From Micromonospora zingiberis (GTDB taxonomy: Bacteria; Actinomycetota; Actinomycetes; Mycobacteriales; Micromonosporaceae), in NCBI RefSeq assembly GCF_004331455.1, contig NZ_SJJR01000004.1, positions 62,001-126,000 on the forward strand: DNA of 64,000 nt. The letters run 5' to 3'. Position numbers and translations under genes: made by a program. The notes under the pieces were generated by a model, which ran no database searches, was not told the origin of the DNA, and worked only from the letters and a program-made list of their open reading frames with translations. Shown one piece after another: positions 7,892 to 16,658 of this stretch; the stretch's first letter is position 1; every line of letters starts with the position of its first letter.

Positions 7892-8920
7892 TCACGCTGG
7901 GGTCTCGCCGCGCCGGCCGGACAGGAACGACCGGGCGTTCCCCACGACCGCGCGGAAGCTGGCGGGATCGGTGATGACGGCGAGCAGGAGTACGCCGCCG
8001 ATGAAGATCTGCTGCACGTCGACCTGGACCCCGGAGAGGGTCAGTCCGACTTCGATGATTCCGAGCGACAACGCTCCGACGAGCGTGCCGACGATGGAGC
8101 CGCGACCGCCGGTCAGCGCGACCCCGCCGATGATGGCGGCGGCGATGCTGGCCAGCAGGACGGTCGACCCGGCGGTGGGGTCCGCGGCGGTCCGTTCCAT
8201 GGTGTTGATGACTCCGGCGAGAGCCGCGACGAAGCCGGAGAGCATGAAGCCGGTGACGAGGCGTCGGGACACCGGGATCCCGGCGTCGCGGGCCGCCTGG
8301 CGGTTCCCGCCGACGGCGTAGAACTCGCGGCCGGCCCGGACCTTGGTCACGAAGATCTGTAGACCGATGAAGACCAGGACGAAGATCAGGACCCGGGGGG
8401 TGATCGGGCCGATGATCGGTGCGCCGAAGGCGATGCCGGCCTCGATGTCCGCCATCCGTACCGGCTTCTCGCCGGAGAGGACGAAGGCCAGGCCGCGCAG
8501 CACGAAGAGCATGCCGAGGGTGGCGATGAACGAGTTGATGCCGACCTTGACGACGAAGAACGCGTTGACGAGCCCGATCAGGAGCCCGGCGCAGAGCGCG
8601 ACCACGATGCCGAGGGCGACGTTCGGGATGCTCGCCATGACCACACCGGCCACGGCGAGGGTGCTGGCGACGCTCAGGTCCAGCTCACCCATGAGGATCA
8701 CGGCGGTGAGCCCGAGCGCGACCAGGCCGATGAGGGCGACCCGGCCCAGGGTCACCGGATAGGCGGTGAAGACCAGCGGTTCGAAGCTGAGGGTGGCGAC
8801 CACCACCACGGCGAGCAGGGCGAGACCCCGCCATTCGGTACGACGAGCCAGTGCGGCCCGCAGCCGGGCCGACCGGTCGGTGGTGGCCGGGCCGAGACTC
8901 AGGGTGGGGGTGCTGTTCAT
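7892..8920 (-). CDS. CUT2-family ABC transporter permease (first of pair)
   Basis: 342 residues with about eight to ten hydrophobic segments and the RbsC-family landmark GELDLSV near residue 80. The AIIGGVALTGGRGSIVGTLVGA segment is characteristic of BPD_transp_2 permeases. The ATG at 8920 overlaps the stop of the preceding permease gene by 4 nt. It would form a heterodimeric membrane channel with its neighbour, driven by the ATPase encoded upstream. Transport of a sugar or similarly polar compound is inferred from family. Confidence 0.9.
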   Translation of the reverse strand: MNSTPTLSLGPATTDRSARLRAALARRTEWRGLALLAVVVVATLSFEPLVFTAYPVTLGRVALIGLVALGLTAVILMGELDLSVASTLAVAGVVMASIPNVALGIVVALCAGLLIGLVNAFFVVKVGINSFIATLGMLFVLRGLAFVLSGEKPVRMADIEAGIAFGAPIIGPITPRVLIFVLVFIGLQIFVTKVRAGREFYAVGGNRQAARDAGIPVSRRLVTGFMLSGFVAALAGVINTMERTAADPTAGSTVLLASIAAAIIGGVALTGGRGSIVGTLVGALSLGIIEVGLTLSGVQVDVQQIFIGGVLLLAVITDPASFRAVVGNARSFLSGRRGETPA

Positions 8921-9885
8921 CGCCGGGCCGCCTTCCGCGCCAGGGTGTCCACGGAAACGGCGAGCACGATCAGCGCGCCGATGGCCATCTGCTGCCAGCC
9001 GAACCCGATCTTCGACAGCACGAGGATGTTCGTCAGGACGCTGACGAAGATGACGCCCAGCAGGGTCCGCAGGACGCTGCCCTTGCCACCGAAGACGCTG
9101 GTGCCGCCGATGATGATCGCTGCCAGCGCGCCGAAGTCGAACCCCTGCGCCATGGTGGAGACGGCGGTGTTGGAGAACGCGGCGAGTACGAAGCCCGCCA
9201 CCATGGCGGAGAGCGAGGTGATCAGGAAGGCGCCGACCACGACGCGGGAGGTGTCGACCCCGGCGAGTCTGGTCGCGGTCCGGTTCGAGCCGAAGGAGCG
9301 GATCAGGAAGCCGAAGTTGGTCCGGCCGAGCAGGAACGCCAGGGCGGCGGTCATCACCACGAGCACCAGCGCGGACAACGGCAGCCCGACGACCTTGACC
9401 TGACCGAGCGCCCGGATCGGCCCGTCGGGCGGACCGAAGAAGATGCTGCCACCGGAGAGCCAGCGCAGGATGCCCAGGCCGACGAAGGTGGTGGAGAGCG
9501 TGACGATCACGGCGTTGGCCCGCAGGTAACCGACGGCCACCCCGTTGACCACGCCGTACAGCAGCGCGATCGCCAGGGCGGCGAGTACCGCCAACCCGAG
9601 GCCGGCGGAGTTGCTCACCGCGATCAGCACCACGGCGGCGGTGGCCACCTGGGCGACGACCGACAGGTCGAGATAGTTTCCGCTGATCACCACGAAGGTC
9701 ATCCCGACCGCGACGATCCCGATCGGTGCCGCGCGGTGGAAGACGTCGGTGATGTTGACGATCGACACGAAGTTGTCGATGAACAGGGCGGCGAAGGCGA
9801 CAAGCGCCGCCGTGAAGAAGAAGATGCCCCGTTCGGAGACCCACTGCAGGGTCTGGGCGCCGGAGGGCCGCGTACCGCGCTTCAT
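8917..9885 (-). CDS. CUT2-family ABC transporter permease (second of pair)
   Basis: 322 residues, multi-spanning, with the family motifs GNYLDLSV and AAIIIGGTSVFGGKGS. The ATG at 9885 overlaps the stop of the ATPase gene (ATGA) and its own stop overlaps the next permease, so ATPase and both permeases are translationally coupled. Two distinct permeases imply a heterodimer rather than the homodimer of E. coli RbsC. Confidence 0.9.
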   Translation of the reverse strand: MKRGTRPSGAQTLQWVSERGIFFFTAALVAFAALFIDNFVSIVNITDVFHRAAPIGIVAVGMTFVVISGNYLDLSVVAQVATAAVVLIAVSNSAGLGLAVLAALAIALLYGVVNGVAVGYLRANAVIVTLSTTFVGLGILRWLSGGSIFFGPPDGPIRALGQVKVVGLPLSALVLVVMTAALAFLLGRTNFGFLIRSFGSNRTATRLAGVDTSRVVVGAFLITSLSAMVAGFVLAAFSNTAVSTMAQGFDFGALAAIIIGGTSVFGGKGSVLRTLLGVIFVSVLTNILVLSKIGFGWQQMAIGALIVLAVSVDTLARKAARR

Positions 9886-11417
9886 GCCTTACCCACCATT
9901 CCGCCGCCGGCCGCCAGTGACATGACGGACCGCTCATCGGCCTCGGGGCCGGACAGCGTGCCGGCGATCCGGCCGTCCCGGATCACGTGGATCACGTCCG
10001 ACAGTTCCAGCAACTCGGGCAGGTCGGAGCTGACCACGAGCACGGCGGTGCCCTGGTCGGCCAGCTCACGGATCAGCCGGTGGATCTCCGCCTTGGCGCC
10101 GACGTCCACCCCGCGGGTGGGTTCGTCGAGGACGATGACCTTCGGGTTACGGCCCAGCCACTTCGCGATGACGATCTTCTGCTGGTTGCCGCCGCTGTAG
10201 TCGCCGGCGTCCTTGCGGATGTCCGGTGGACGCAGTCCGACGCTGTCGGCGAGCCGCTGGGCGAAGGCACTGACCCGCGACCGGCGAAGCACCCCGCCGG
10301 TCGCCAGCCGGCGACGGTTCGGCAGGGCGATGTTCTCGGCGACGGACATGGTCAGCGCCAGGCCGTCGGTGCGGCGTTCCTCCGGAACGTAGGCGACGCC
10401 GTTGCGTACCGCCGACTGGTAGCTGGAGATCGACCTGGTCCGGCCGTGTGCGGTGACCGTGACCCGGCCCGCCGTACGGATGTCCGCGCCGATCATGGCT
10501 CGCACCAGCTCGGTGCGGCCGGCACCGACCAGGCCGCCGAGTCCGACGATCTCACCGGCCCGGACGTCGAGGTCGACGCCGTGGACGCGGTGCGCCCGTA
10601 CGCCCCGGGCGGCCAGGACCACCTCACCGGGCGTGCTCTCCCGGCGGATCTGGAGATCGAGCTTGTACTCCCGGCCGACCATCTGGTCGACCAGCGCGGC
10701 CGGCGTCGTCGCGCGGATCGGCGTGGTGCCGATGAGTTGCCCGTCCCGCAGCACGGTGACCCGGTCGCAGATCCGGAAGATCTCCGGGATGCGGTGCGAG
10801 ATGTAGATGATGGCGAGCCCGCCCTCGGCGAGCCGCTGCAACATCGTCAGCAGGTAGTCGGTCTCGGCGGGGGTCAGCGTCGCGGTCGGCTCGTCCAGGA
10901 TGAGCACCCGCGGCTTGCGGGCCACCGCGCGGGCGATCTCGACGAACTGGCGCAGCGCGACGGAGAGGCGGCCGACCCGTTCGTCCAGGTCGACGGAGAC
11001 GCCGATCTCCCGCAGCGCCGTCGCGGCGACACCGCGCAGCTGCCGGGCGTTGGTGAAGCCGAGCCGGGTGGGGAAGGCCCCGAGCATGATGTTCTCGGCG
11101 GTGGTCAACTCCGGTACCAGGCTGAGTTCCTGGTGGACCAGGGCGATGCCCGCGTCGAGCGCGGCCCGGGTGCCGCCGGTGAGCGGTCGACCGTCGACGC
11201 GTACCTCACCCTGGTCCGGGGTGAGGATCCCGGCGAGGATCCGCATCAGGGTCGACTTGCCGGCCCCGTTCTCGCCGACGAGCCCGTGGATCTCCCCCGA
11301 CCGGACGGCGATGCTCACGTCGTCCACCGCCGTGGCCCCGCCGAATCGTTTGACGATCGACTCGGCCTCGATGACGACCGGACCCGGTGCCTCGGGCGTG
11401 GTCTGGTCAGCGGTCAT
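9882..11417 (-). CDS. CUT2-family ABC transporter ATPase with two ABC domains (RbsA/MglA type)
   Basis: 511 residues, the normal length for this family. Domain 1 has the Walker A GENGAGKST near residue 45, the family-typical non-canonical signature LSVALRQFVEIARA and Walker B LILDEPTATLT. Domain 2 has the usual degenerate Walker A (GLGGLVGAGRTEL), a canonical signature YSGGNQQKIVIAKWL and Walker B VIVLDEPTRGVDVGAK. It is the first gene of the leftward operon running to 3177. The upstream 356 nt hold candidate control sites. Confidence 0.93.
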   Translation of the reverse strand: MTADQTTPEAPGPVVIEAESIVKRFGGATAVDDVSIAVRSGEIHGLVGENGAGKSTLMRILAGILTPDQGEVRVDGRPLTGGTRAALDAGIALVHQELSLVPELTTAENIMLGAFPTRLGFTNARQLRGVAATALREIGVSVDLDERVGRLSVALRQFVEIARAVARKPRVLILDEPTATLTPAETDYLLTMLQRLAEGGLAIIYISHRIPEIFRICDRVTVLRDGQLIGTTPIRATTPAALVDQMVGREYKLDLQIRRESTPGEVVLAARGVRAHRVHGVDLDVRAGEIVGLGGLVGAGRTELVRAMIGADIRTAGRVTVTAHGRTRSISSYQSAVRNGVAYVPEERRTDGLALTMSVAENIALPNRRRLATGGVLRRSRVSAFAQRLADSVGLRPPDIRKDAGDYSGGNQQKIVIAKWLGRNPKVIVLDEPTRGVDVGAKAEIHRLIRELADQGTAVLVVSSDLPELLELSDVIHVIRDGRIAGTLSGPEADERSVMSLAAGGGMVGKA

Positions 11418-11773
11418 GGTCTCCCTCTTCGCGGCCGGTGATGGCTGTCGCCATCCGGAGTGCTCTCTCTCACAGAGCGGCGTGGAGGGAGCGTAAATTC
11501 AGAGCAAGCACCTAGGAAGTGAGAGGTGGCGAAGGTTACAAAGCCGTTACATGAGACTGCGCACCGGGCTGTGTCGGCAGCTAGCGTAGCCGGTCATATC
11601 CCGATATTGCCGACTACTCGTTCACTACCAGTGGACACAGAGAGGCAGTCGGTGGGATGAATCGGGCAGGACGTCAGCCGTCACGCATCAGGGGTGCGGA
11701 CGCGGGTCGGCCCGGTCAGGGAAAAAGTGGCCGGCGGCGGGCTGCGCCCAGCGCGACCAGCGGCGCGCCGTGC
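11418..11773. promoter_or_regulatory. Intergenic control region upstream of the cluster A transport operon
   Basis: No credible gene is seen in these 356 nt. GGTTACA and CGTTACA form a direct repeat at 11534-11540 and 11545-11551, 11 nt apart (one helical turn). An ATATC-CC-GATAT palindrome lies at 11596-11607. The upstream XRE-cupin gene points the same way, so a promoter for the operon should lie here; no clear -35/-10 pair was recognised. Confidence 0.45.
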
Positions 11774-12451
11774 TCAGTCGTGCGCGTGGTTGCTCTCGCC
11801 GCCGCCGCGCGGGTCGTCCCGAATGAACCAGATCGCCCGCACCTCCTCGGCGGTGGCGTTCCAGAAGCGATGCGGGATGTGCGAGTCGAAGGCGATGGAG
11901 TCACCGGCGTGCAGCACGGTCTGGTCGAAGCCCACCTGAACCGTCAGGGAGCCCTGGACCACGATGCCGTACTCCCGGCTGGAGTGCCGGATGTAGTCCT
12001 TCGGCGGCGGCACGGCCTGCGGGTTCGGGGGGTAGACCACCTCGATGAACTCCGCGTTCACCTCGGGCTTCGGGGTCAACCGTTCCCAGCGGGTGCCGCC
12101 GGTCAGCGCGATGGTGGGGCGGGCCGCCCGACGCAGCACGATGCCCCCGTCGTCCAGCGGCCCGTCCGGCGTCGGCGGCGCCGGGTCCGCGGCGGTGCTC
12201 GCCGCCGGGCTGCCGGCGACCGAGGGCACGTCCTCGAAGAGGCTGTCCATCGAGATGCCGAGAACACTCACCACGTTGTAGAGCGCCCGGACGCTGAACG
12301 AGGCCAGGCCCCGCTCGACCTGGGAGACGTGGCTGGACGACACCTCGACGCGGCGGGCGAGTTCCCGAACGCTCAGCTTGGCGGCCTCGCGGGCGACGCG
12401 GATGCGTTCGCCGACCCGGACCCATTCGGCTGAAGCATCGCTCTCGCCCAC
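11774..12451 (-). CDS. XRE-family helix-turn-helix regulator with C-terminal cupin domain, cluster A
   Basis: 225 residues. An XRE HTH spans about residues 10-65 (IRVAREAAKLSVRELARRVE, then SSSHVSQVERGLASFSVRAL). A Pro/Ala-rich linker leads to a cupin sensor domain (SSREYGIVVQGSLTVQVGF, then HAGDSIAFDSHIPHRFWN) with His/Glu-type metal positions. GTG at 12451 was preferred because GGGGAAGG lies just upstream; longer starts run into non-conserved sequence. XRE-cupin proteins (PuuR-like) usually repress adjacent catabolic operons and are relieved by the substrate bound in the cupin. Cluster B has a related regulator at 48.8 kb. Confidence 0.87.
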   Translation of the reverse strand: MGESDASAEWVRVGERIRVAREAAKLSVRELARRVEVSSSHVSQVERGLASFSVRALYNVVSVLGISMDSLFEDVPSVAGSPAASTAADPAPPTPDGPLDDGGIVLRRAARPTIALTGGTRWERLTPKPEVNAEFIEVVYPPNPQAVPPPKDYIRHSSREYGIVVQGSLTVQVGFDQTVLHAGDSIAFDSHIPHRFWNATAEEVRAIWFIRDDPRGGGESNHAHD

Positions 12452-12575
12452 GCCAACCTTCCCCAAGCGCTCATTGTGACAGAACACTATCGCGCTGCGA
12501 GTGTAGTTGTGAAGCGCGGGCCGGCCCCGCCCGGGGCCGCGCGGCCATGATCCCCGAATCGGGCAGAATCGGCGG

Positions 12576-13391
12576 GTGCCCGTCCACCTGATCACCGACC
12601 CCGACGACGAGCGGATCGCCGACTACCGCGCCCTGACCGACGTGGAGCTGCGCACCCGCTGGGAGCCGCCGCACGGGCTGTTCATCGCCGAAGGGGAGTT
12701 GGTGCTGCGCCGGGCACTGCGGGCCGGCTACCCGGCCCGGTCGTACCTGGTCGACGCCAAGCGGGTCGACCAGCTCGCCGACCTGGACACCGGTGACACC
12801 CCGGTGTACGCGGCCACCCCCGACGTGCTGCGCGAGGCCACCGGCTTCCACGTGCACCGGGGAGTGCTCGCCTCGTTCCGGCGCCAGCCACTGCCGAGCG
12901 CCGCCGAGGTGCTGGCCACCGCCCGCCGGGTGGTCATCCTGGAGGACGTCAACAACCACACCAACCTGGGCGCGATTTTCCGGGCGGTCGCCGCCCTCGG
13001 GGTGGACGCGGTGCTGCTCTCGCCGTCCTGCGCCGACCCGCTCTACCGGCGCAGCGTACGGGTCAGCATGGGCGAGGTGTTCGCCGTGCCGTACGCCAAA
13101 CTGGATCCGTGGCCGGCGGCGCTGGCCGACGTACGCGATGCCGGCTTCACCGTGCTCGCGATGACCCCGGCGCCGGACGCGGTGCCCATCCAGCGGTTGA
13201 CGCCGGCCCAGCGGTCCCGGGCCGCACTGCTGCTCGGCGCCGAGGGCGCCGGGCTGACCCCGGCGGCGATGGCGGCCAGTGACGTGCGGGTGGTGATCCC
13301 GATGCGCCGTGGCGTCGACTCGCTCAACGTCGCCGCCGCCACCGCCGTCGCCTGCTGGGAACTGGGCCGTGACGACCCGACGCTGAGCTGA
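12576..13391 (+). CDS. SpoU/TrmH-family RNA 2'-O-methyltransferase
   Basis: 271 residues. The N-terminal substrate-binding domain is followed by the SPOUT fold: LEDVNNHTNLGAIFRAVAALG (motif 1, with the conserved Asn and Arg), LLLGAEGAGL (motif 2) and IPMRRGVDSLNVAAATAVACWE (motif 3), which form the knotted SAM site. The family methylates ribose in rRNA or tRNA; the target nucleotide cannot be assigned. The GTG at 12576 fits the family N-terminus. It is not obviously related to its neighbours. Confidence 0.9.
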   Translation: MPVHLITDPDDERIADYRALTDVELRTRWEPPHGLFIAEGELVLRRALRAGYPARSYLVDAKRVDQLADLDTGDTPVYAATPDVLREATGFHVHRGVLASFRRQPLPSAAEVLATARRVVILEDVNNHTNLGAIFRAVAALGVDAVLLSPSCADPLYRRSVRVSMGEVFAVPYAKLDPWPAALADVRDAGFTVLAMTPAPDAVPIQRLTPAQRSRAALLLGAEGAGLTPAAMAASDVRVVIPMRRGVDSLNVAAATAVACWELGRDDPTLS

Positions 13392-13427
13392 CCGGCGGTT
13401 ACCGGAAGCAGGGTCACGGACGGTAGC

Positions 13428-15176
13428 GTGTCGCGCGTGTTCCCCACCGTCCGTGAGGTCCTCGCGCTGGATCCGGTCCGCCACGGCGCCCCGCGCCTGG
13501 TCGCCGGGGAGGCGGGGCTGGACCGGCCGGTTCGCTGGGTGCACGCCGCCGAGGTACCGGACATCGCCACCCTGCTCGGCGGTGGTGAACTGGTGCTGAC
13601 CACCGGTATCGGGCTGCCCGGCGACGACGCCGGGCTGCGGGCCTTCATCGGCGACCTGGCCGGTGTGGGCGTCTCCGGACTGGTGGTCGAACTGGGCCGC
13701 CGCTACCTCACCGGAGTACCGAGGGTGATGGCCGCCGCCGCCCAGCGGCACGGCCTGCCGCTGGTGGAGCTGCGCCGGGCCACCCCGTTCGTACGGATCA
13801 CCGAGGCGGTGCACGCCCTGATCGTGGACGCCCAGCTCACCGAGCTACGCGCCACCGAGGAGATCCACCAGCGGTTCACCGAGCTGTCCGTGGAGGGCGC
13901 CGAACCCGACGAGGTGGTCCGGTGGGCCGCCGAGCTGTCCGGTTGCCCGGTGGTGCTGGAGAACCTGTCCCGCCAGGTCCTCGCCTACGATCCGGCCGGG
14001 GAGAACGCCGAACTGCTCCTGGACGGCTGGGAGCAGCACTCGCGGCGGATCCGGCCGGGCGGGCGTACGGCGTACGACCCGGACAGCGGCTGGCTGGTGA
14101 CGATGGTCGGCGCCCGGGGTGAGGACTGGGGACGGCTGCTGCTGCGCTGGCCCACCGGGGACACCCTGAGCGGCACCGACGGTGGCGCCCCGCCGCACGG
14201 TGATGCGTCGGCCCGGGTGGGCGCCGTGCCCGCGCCACCGACCCGGCTGACCATCCTGGTGGAGCGGGCCGCCTCGACCCTGGCGTTGGGCCGGCTGATC
14301 CGGCGCGACGCCGAGGGGCTGGAACGGCAGATCCACCGCACCCTGCTCACCGCGCTGCTGGACCGCTCCCGCCCGGTGGACGAGGTGGCCCTGCGGGCCC
14401 GGGCGTTGGGGCTGATGCTGGACCGCCGGCACCTGGTCGGGGTGGTGGTCCGGCACCGTGGCGACGACGTCGGCGGGGAGCACAGCCCGGCCGGGGAGCC
14501 CGCTTCCGGAGCCGAACCTGGGCTGGCGGGTGCCGGCGCGGCCCGGCTGCGCGACCTCGCCGAGACGGTGGGCCAGGCGCTGCGCGAGGCGAACCTGACC
14601 GGCCTGACCAGCGCCGTCGACGACCAGGCCGTCGGCGTCCTGCTGGCGCTCGCCGACCCGGCGGGGGAGGAGCGGGCGCTGGGCGCCTTCGCCGCCGCGC
14701 TGCGCCGCACCCGTGGCTCGACACCCGGCGCACTGATCATCGCGGCCGGTTCCGGAGTCGGCAGCCTGCGGGAGGCGGGCCGCTCGCTGATCGAGGCCCG
14801 GCAGGTCGCCGAGGCGGCCCGGCGGGACCGCCGGGACCTACCGATCTTCCGGCTGCCGCACGTCGGGCTCGCCGGACTGCTGCACCTGCTGCGTGACGAG
14901 CCGCGCCTGCAGACGTTCGTCGAACGCGAGCTGGGCGCCCTGCTGGCGTACGACGCCCGGCATCCGCGCGAACAACTGCTCGGCACCCTGCGCGCGTACC
15001 TGGAACAGGGCCGGAACAAATCGGCGGCGGCCGGCGCGGCACACCTGTCCCGACCGGCGTTCTACGAGCGGCTGGCCCGCATCGGCCGGATCCTCGACGT
15101 CGACCTGGACTCCGTCGACGCCTGCCTCTCCCTGCACGTCGCCCTGCTCGCCCTCGACGCCATCCGCACTCCCTGA
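13428..15176 (+). CDS. PucR-family transcriptional regulator
   Basis: 582 residues. An N-terminal PucR domain spans roughly residues 1-125 (TVREVLALDPVRHGAPRLVA, HAAEVPDIATLLGGGELVLT). The central region is GGDEF-like and degenerate. A C-terminal PucR helix-turn-helix (TLRAYLEQGRNKSAAAGAAH, LSRPAFYERLARIGRIL) ends the protein. PucR proteins activate purine or pyrimidine catabolism and GABA-type pathways. The aminotransferase and methylmalonate-semialdehyde dehydrogenase genes 4 kb downstream are a plausible target because beta-alanine is an end product of reductive pyrimidine breakdown. That link is inference. Confidence 0.87.
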   Translation: MSRVFPTVREVLALDPVRHGAPRLVAGEAGLDRPVRWVHAAEVPDIATLLGGGELVLTTGIGLPGDDAGLRAFIGDLAGVGVSGLVVELGRRYLTGVPRVMAAAAQRHGLPLVELRRATPFVRITEAVHALIVDAQLTELRATEEIHQRFTELSVEGAEPDEVVRWAAELSGCPVVLENLSRQVLAYDPAGENAELLLDGWEQHSRRIRPGGRTAYDPDSGWLVTMVGARGEDWGRLLLRWPTGDTLSGTDGGAPPHGDASARVGAVPAPPTRLTILVERAASTLALGRLIRRDAEGLERQIHRTLLTALLDRSRPVDEVALRARALGLMLDRRHLVGVVVRHRGDDVGGEHSPAGEPASGAEPGLAGAGAARLRDLAETVGQALREANLTGLTSAVDDQAVGVLLALADPAGEERALGAFAAALRRTRGSTPGALIIAAGSGVGSLREAGRSLIEARQVAEAARRDRRDLPIFRLPHVGLAGLLHLLRDEPRLQTFVERELGALLAYDARHPREQLLGTLRAYLEQGRNKSAAAGAAHLSRPAFYERLARIGRILDVDLDSVDACLSLHVALLALDAIRTP

Positions 15177-15213
15177 CCGGCGACGGTCAGCTCCACCCCA
15201 CAGGGAGGTGGGG

Positions 15214-16569
15214 TTACGTGGTAAGGGAGTGCAGGGCCTTGGTGTAGGTGGGGGGGACGTAGGACAGGGCGCCGCTGGGGGTGAAGGCGTCGGAGGCGGC
15301 GGCGGTGGTCCAGGCGGTGTCGGGGACGGCGGCGACCAGGGCGGTCACCACCGGGGCGTCCCGCCACTCCGGTTGCTGGGCGAGGAGGCTGAGCGCCACC
15401 ACCGACTCCTCGACCTCGCCGACGCACTCGAACGGCTTGTGCCCGTCCACGCCGAGCAGCTCCCGGTAGCCCGGAATCTGCGTGGCGTCGGCCAGCAGGT
15501 CACCGCCGAAGATGTGGGTGATCCGCTCGCGGGACATGAACGGGGCCAGCGCCAGGAAGACGAACCGGCACTTGGGGCAGTCGCGGCACCAGCGCTCGCT
15601 GGCGTCGCGCAGCTTGAACGCCGCGTTGCAGCTGGTCACCACGTCGTCGTAGCGGTCGATGGTGGCGAACAGTCGGGCGATGTGCAGCTCCGACAGCGGA
15701 CGCAGCAGGGAGAAGTACGGCTCGGCCAGCCCGGCGTGCTCGGCCAGGGCCGCCCGCAGCAGCCCCTCGGCCTCCACCCCCTTGGACCACTGGTGGTTGA
15801 TCTCGTGACCGTTCCAGATCAGGTTCGGGTCGGACGCCGAACGCTCGTTGGACATCACCACCGGGCCCAGCCCGTGCAGTACCGCGGTGGCGACCGCGAT
15901 CAGCGAGTTGATCGCGGTGACCGGGATGTGTCCGTTCCGGGCGCCGGCCGCGTTCAGCTCGAACAGCACCGGGTCGAGGCGGCGCCGGGCGGCGAGCGGG
16001 GTGAGCCCGGACGCGGCGTTCACCGCGTTGATCACGTGGTTCGGGTTGACCGAGAAGGGCACCGGGTCGAGGCCGGCACGGCGCAACGCCTCCAGGCTGA
16101 CGATCGAGTCCTTGCCGCCGCCGACCGCCGACAACGGGCGCCGGTCGGAGTTGTCGTACTCGGCGGCCGGCTGCACCCGACCGTCCGGGATGCGCGGAGT
16201 CAGCTCCAACACGTACGGCAGTTGGTTGCGGTAGGCGTACTCGGCCAGGCCCTTGGTGTAGACGGCGGTGACGAACTCGGCGGCGGCCGGACCGAGCGGG
16301 GCCGGCAGCACCAGCTGCCCCGGCGCGGCGGCCTTGTAGTAGCTGACCCCAGCCACCACGTGCAGCAGCTCCAGCACCCGGCCGAGGGCGGCCACGGCCG
16401 CGTCCGACGGTGACTCCTCGGGCACCGGCAACGTGATCACCTCGGTGAACCGTTGCTCGCCGTCGGGGCCGGTCAGGGCGTAGTCGAACAACGCCTCGCC
16501 GGTGGAGAGGTCGATCGAGTAGGACGGGAAGGTGAAGGCGTCCATCCGCGCCAGCTGCGTGTTGGGCAC
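15214..16569 (-). CDS. murL: UDP-N-acetyl-alpha-D-muramoyl-L-alanyl-L-glutamate epimerase
   Basis: About 451 residues (GTG 16569; ATG 16545 is an alternative). Diagnostic segments are PLSAVGGGKDS (an ATP-pyrophosphatase-like loop), VTAINSL, VVMSNERSAS, YFSLLRPLSEL, the cysteine pair in RWCRDCPKCRFVFLALAPF, and DGHKPFECVGE. All match the MurL family first described in Xanthomonas, whose members also occur in Micromonospora. MurL converts the terminal L-Glu of UDP-MurNAc-L-Ala-L-Glu to D-Glu, bypassing glutamate racemase plus the usual MurD step. The divergent neighbour is the matching ligase, which supports the assignment. Confidence 0.93.
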   Translation of the reverse strand: MPNTQLARMDAFTFPSYSIDLSTGEALFDYALTGPDGEQRFTEVITLPVPEESPSDAAVAALGRVLELLHVVAGVSYYKAAAPGQLVLPAPLGPAAAEFVTAVYTKGLAEYAYRNQLPYVLELTPRIPDGRVQPAAEYDNSDRRPLSAVGGGKDSIVSLEALRRAGLDPVPFSVNPNHVINAVNAASGLTPLAARRRLDPVLFELNAAGARNGHIPVTAINSLIAVATAVLHGLGPVVMSNERSASDPNLIWNGHEINHQWSKGVEAEGLLRAALAEHAGLAEPYFSLLRPLSELHIARLFATIDRYDDVVTSCNAAFKLRDASERWCRDCPKCRFVFLALAPFMSRERITHIFGGDLLADATQIPGYRELLGVDGHKPFECVGEVEESVVALSLLAQQPEWRDAPVVTALVAAVPDTAWTTAAASDAFTPSGALSYVPPTYTKALHSLTT

Positions 16570-16658
16570 ACGCCATACTAGGCCCTGGTTCGTCCGGCCG
16601 TGCCCGGCTCCGCCGGACCATGTTGCTGCCCTGCCGCCGTCGCATCCGAGGAGAAGCT

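Noticed and set aside
11657..12433. Plus-strand open frame opposite the XRE-cupin gene
   Set aside because: Antisense to a gene with clear HTH and cupin domains; the translated sequence is featureless.
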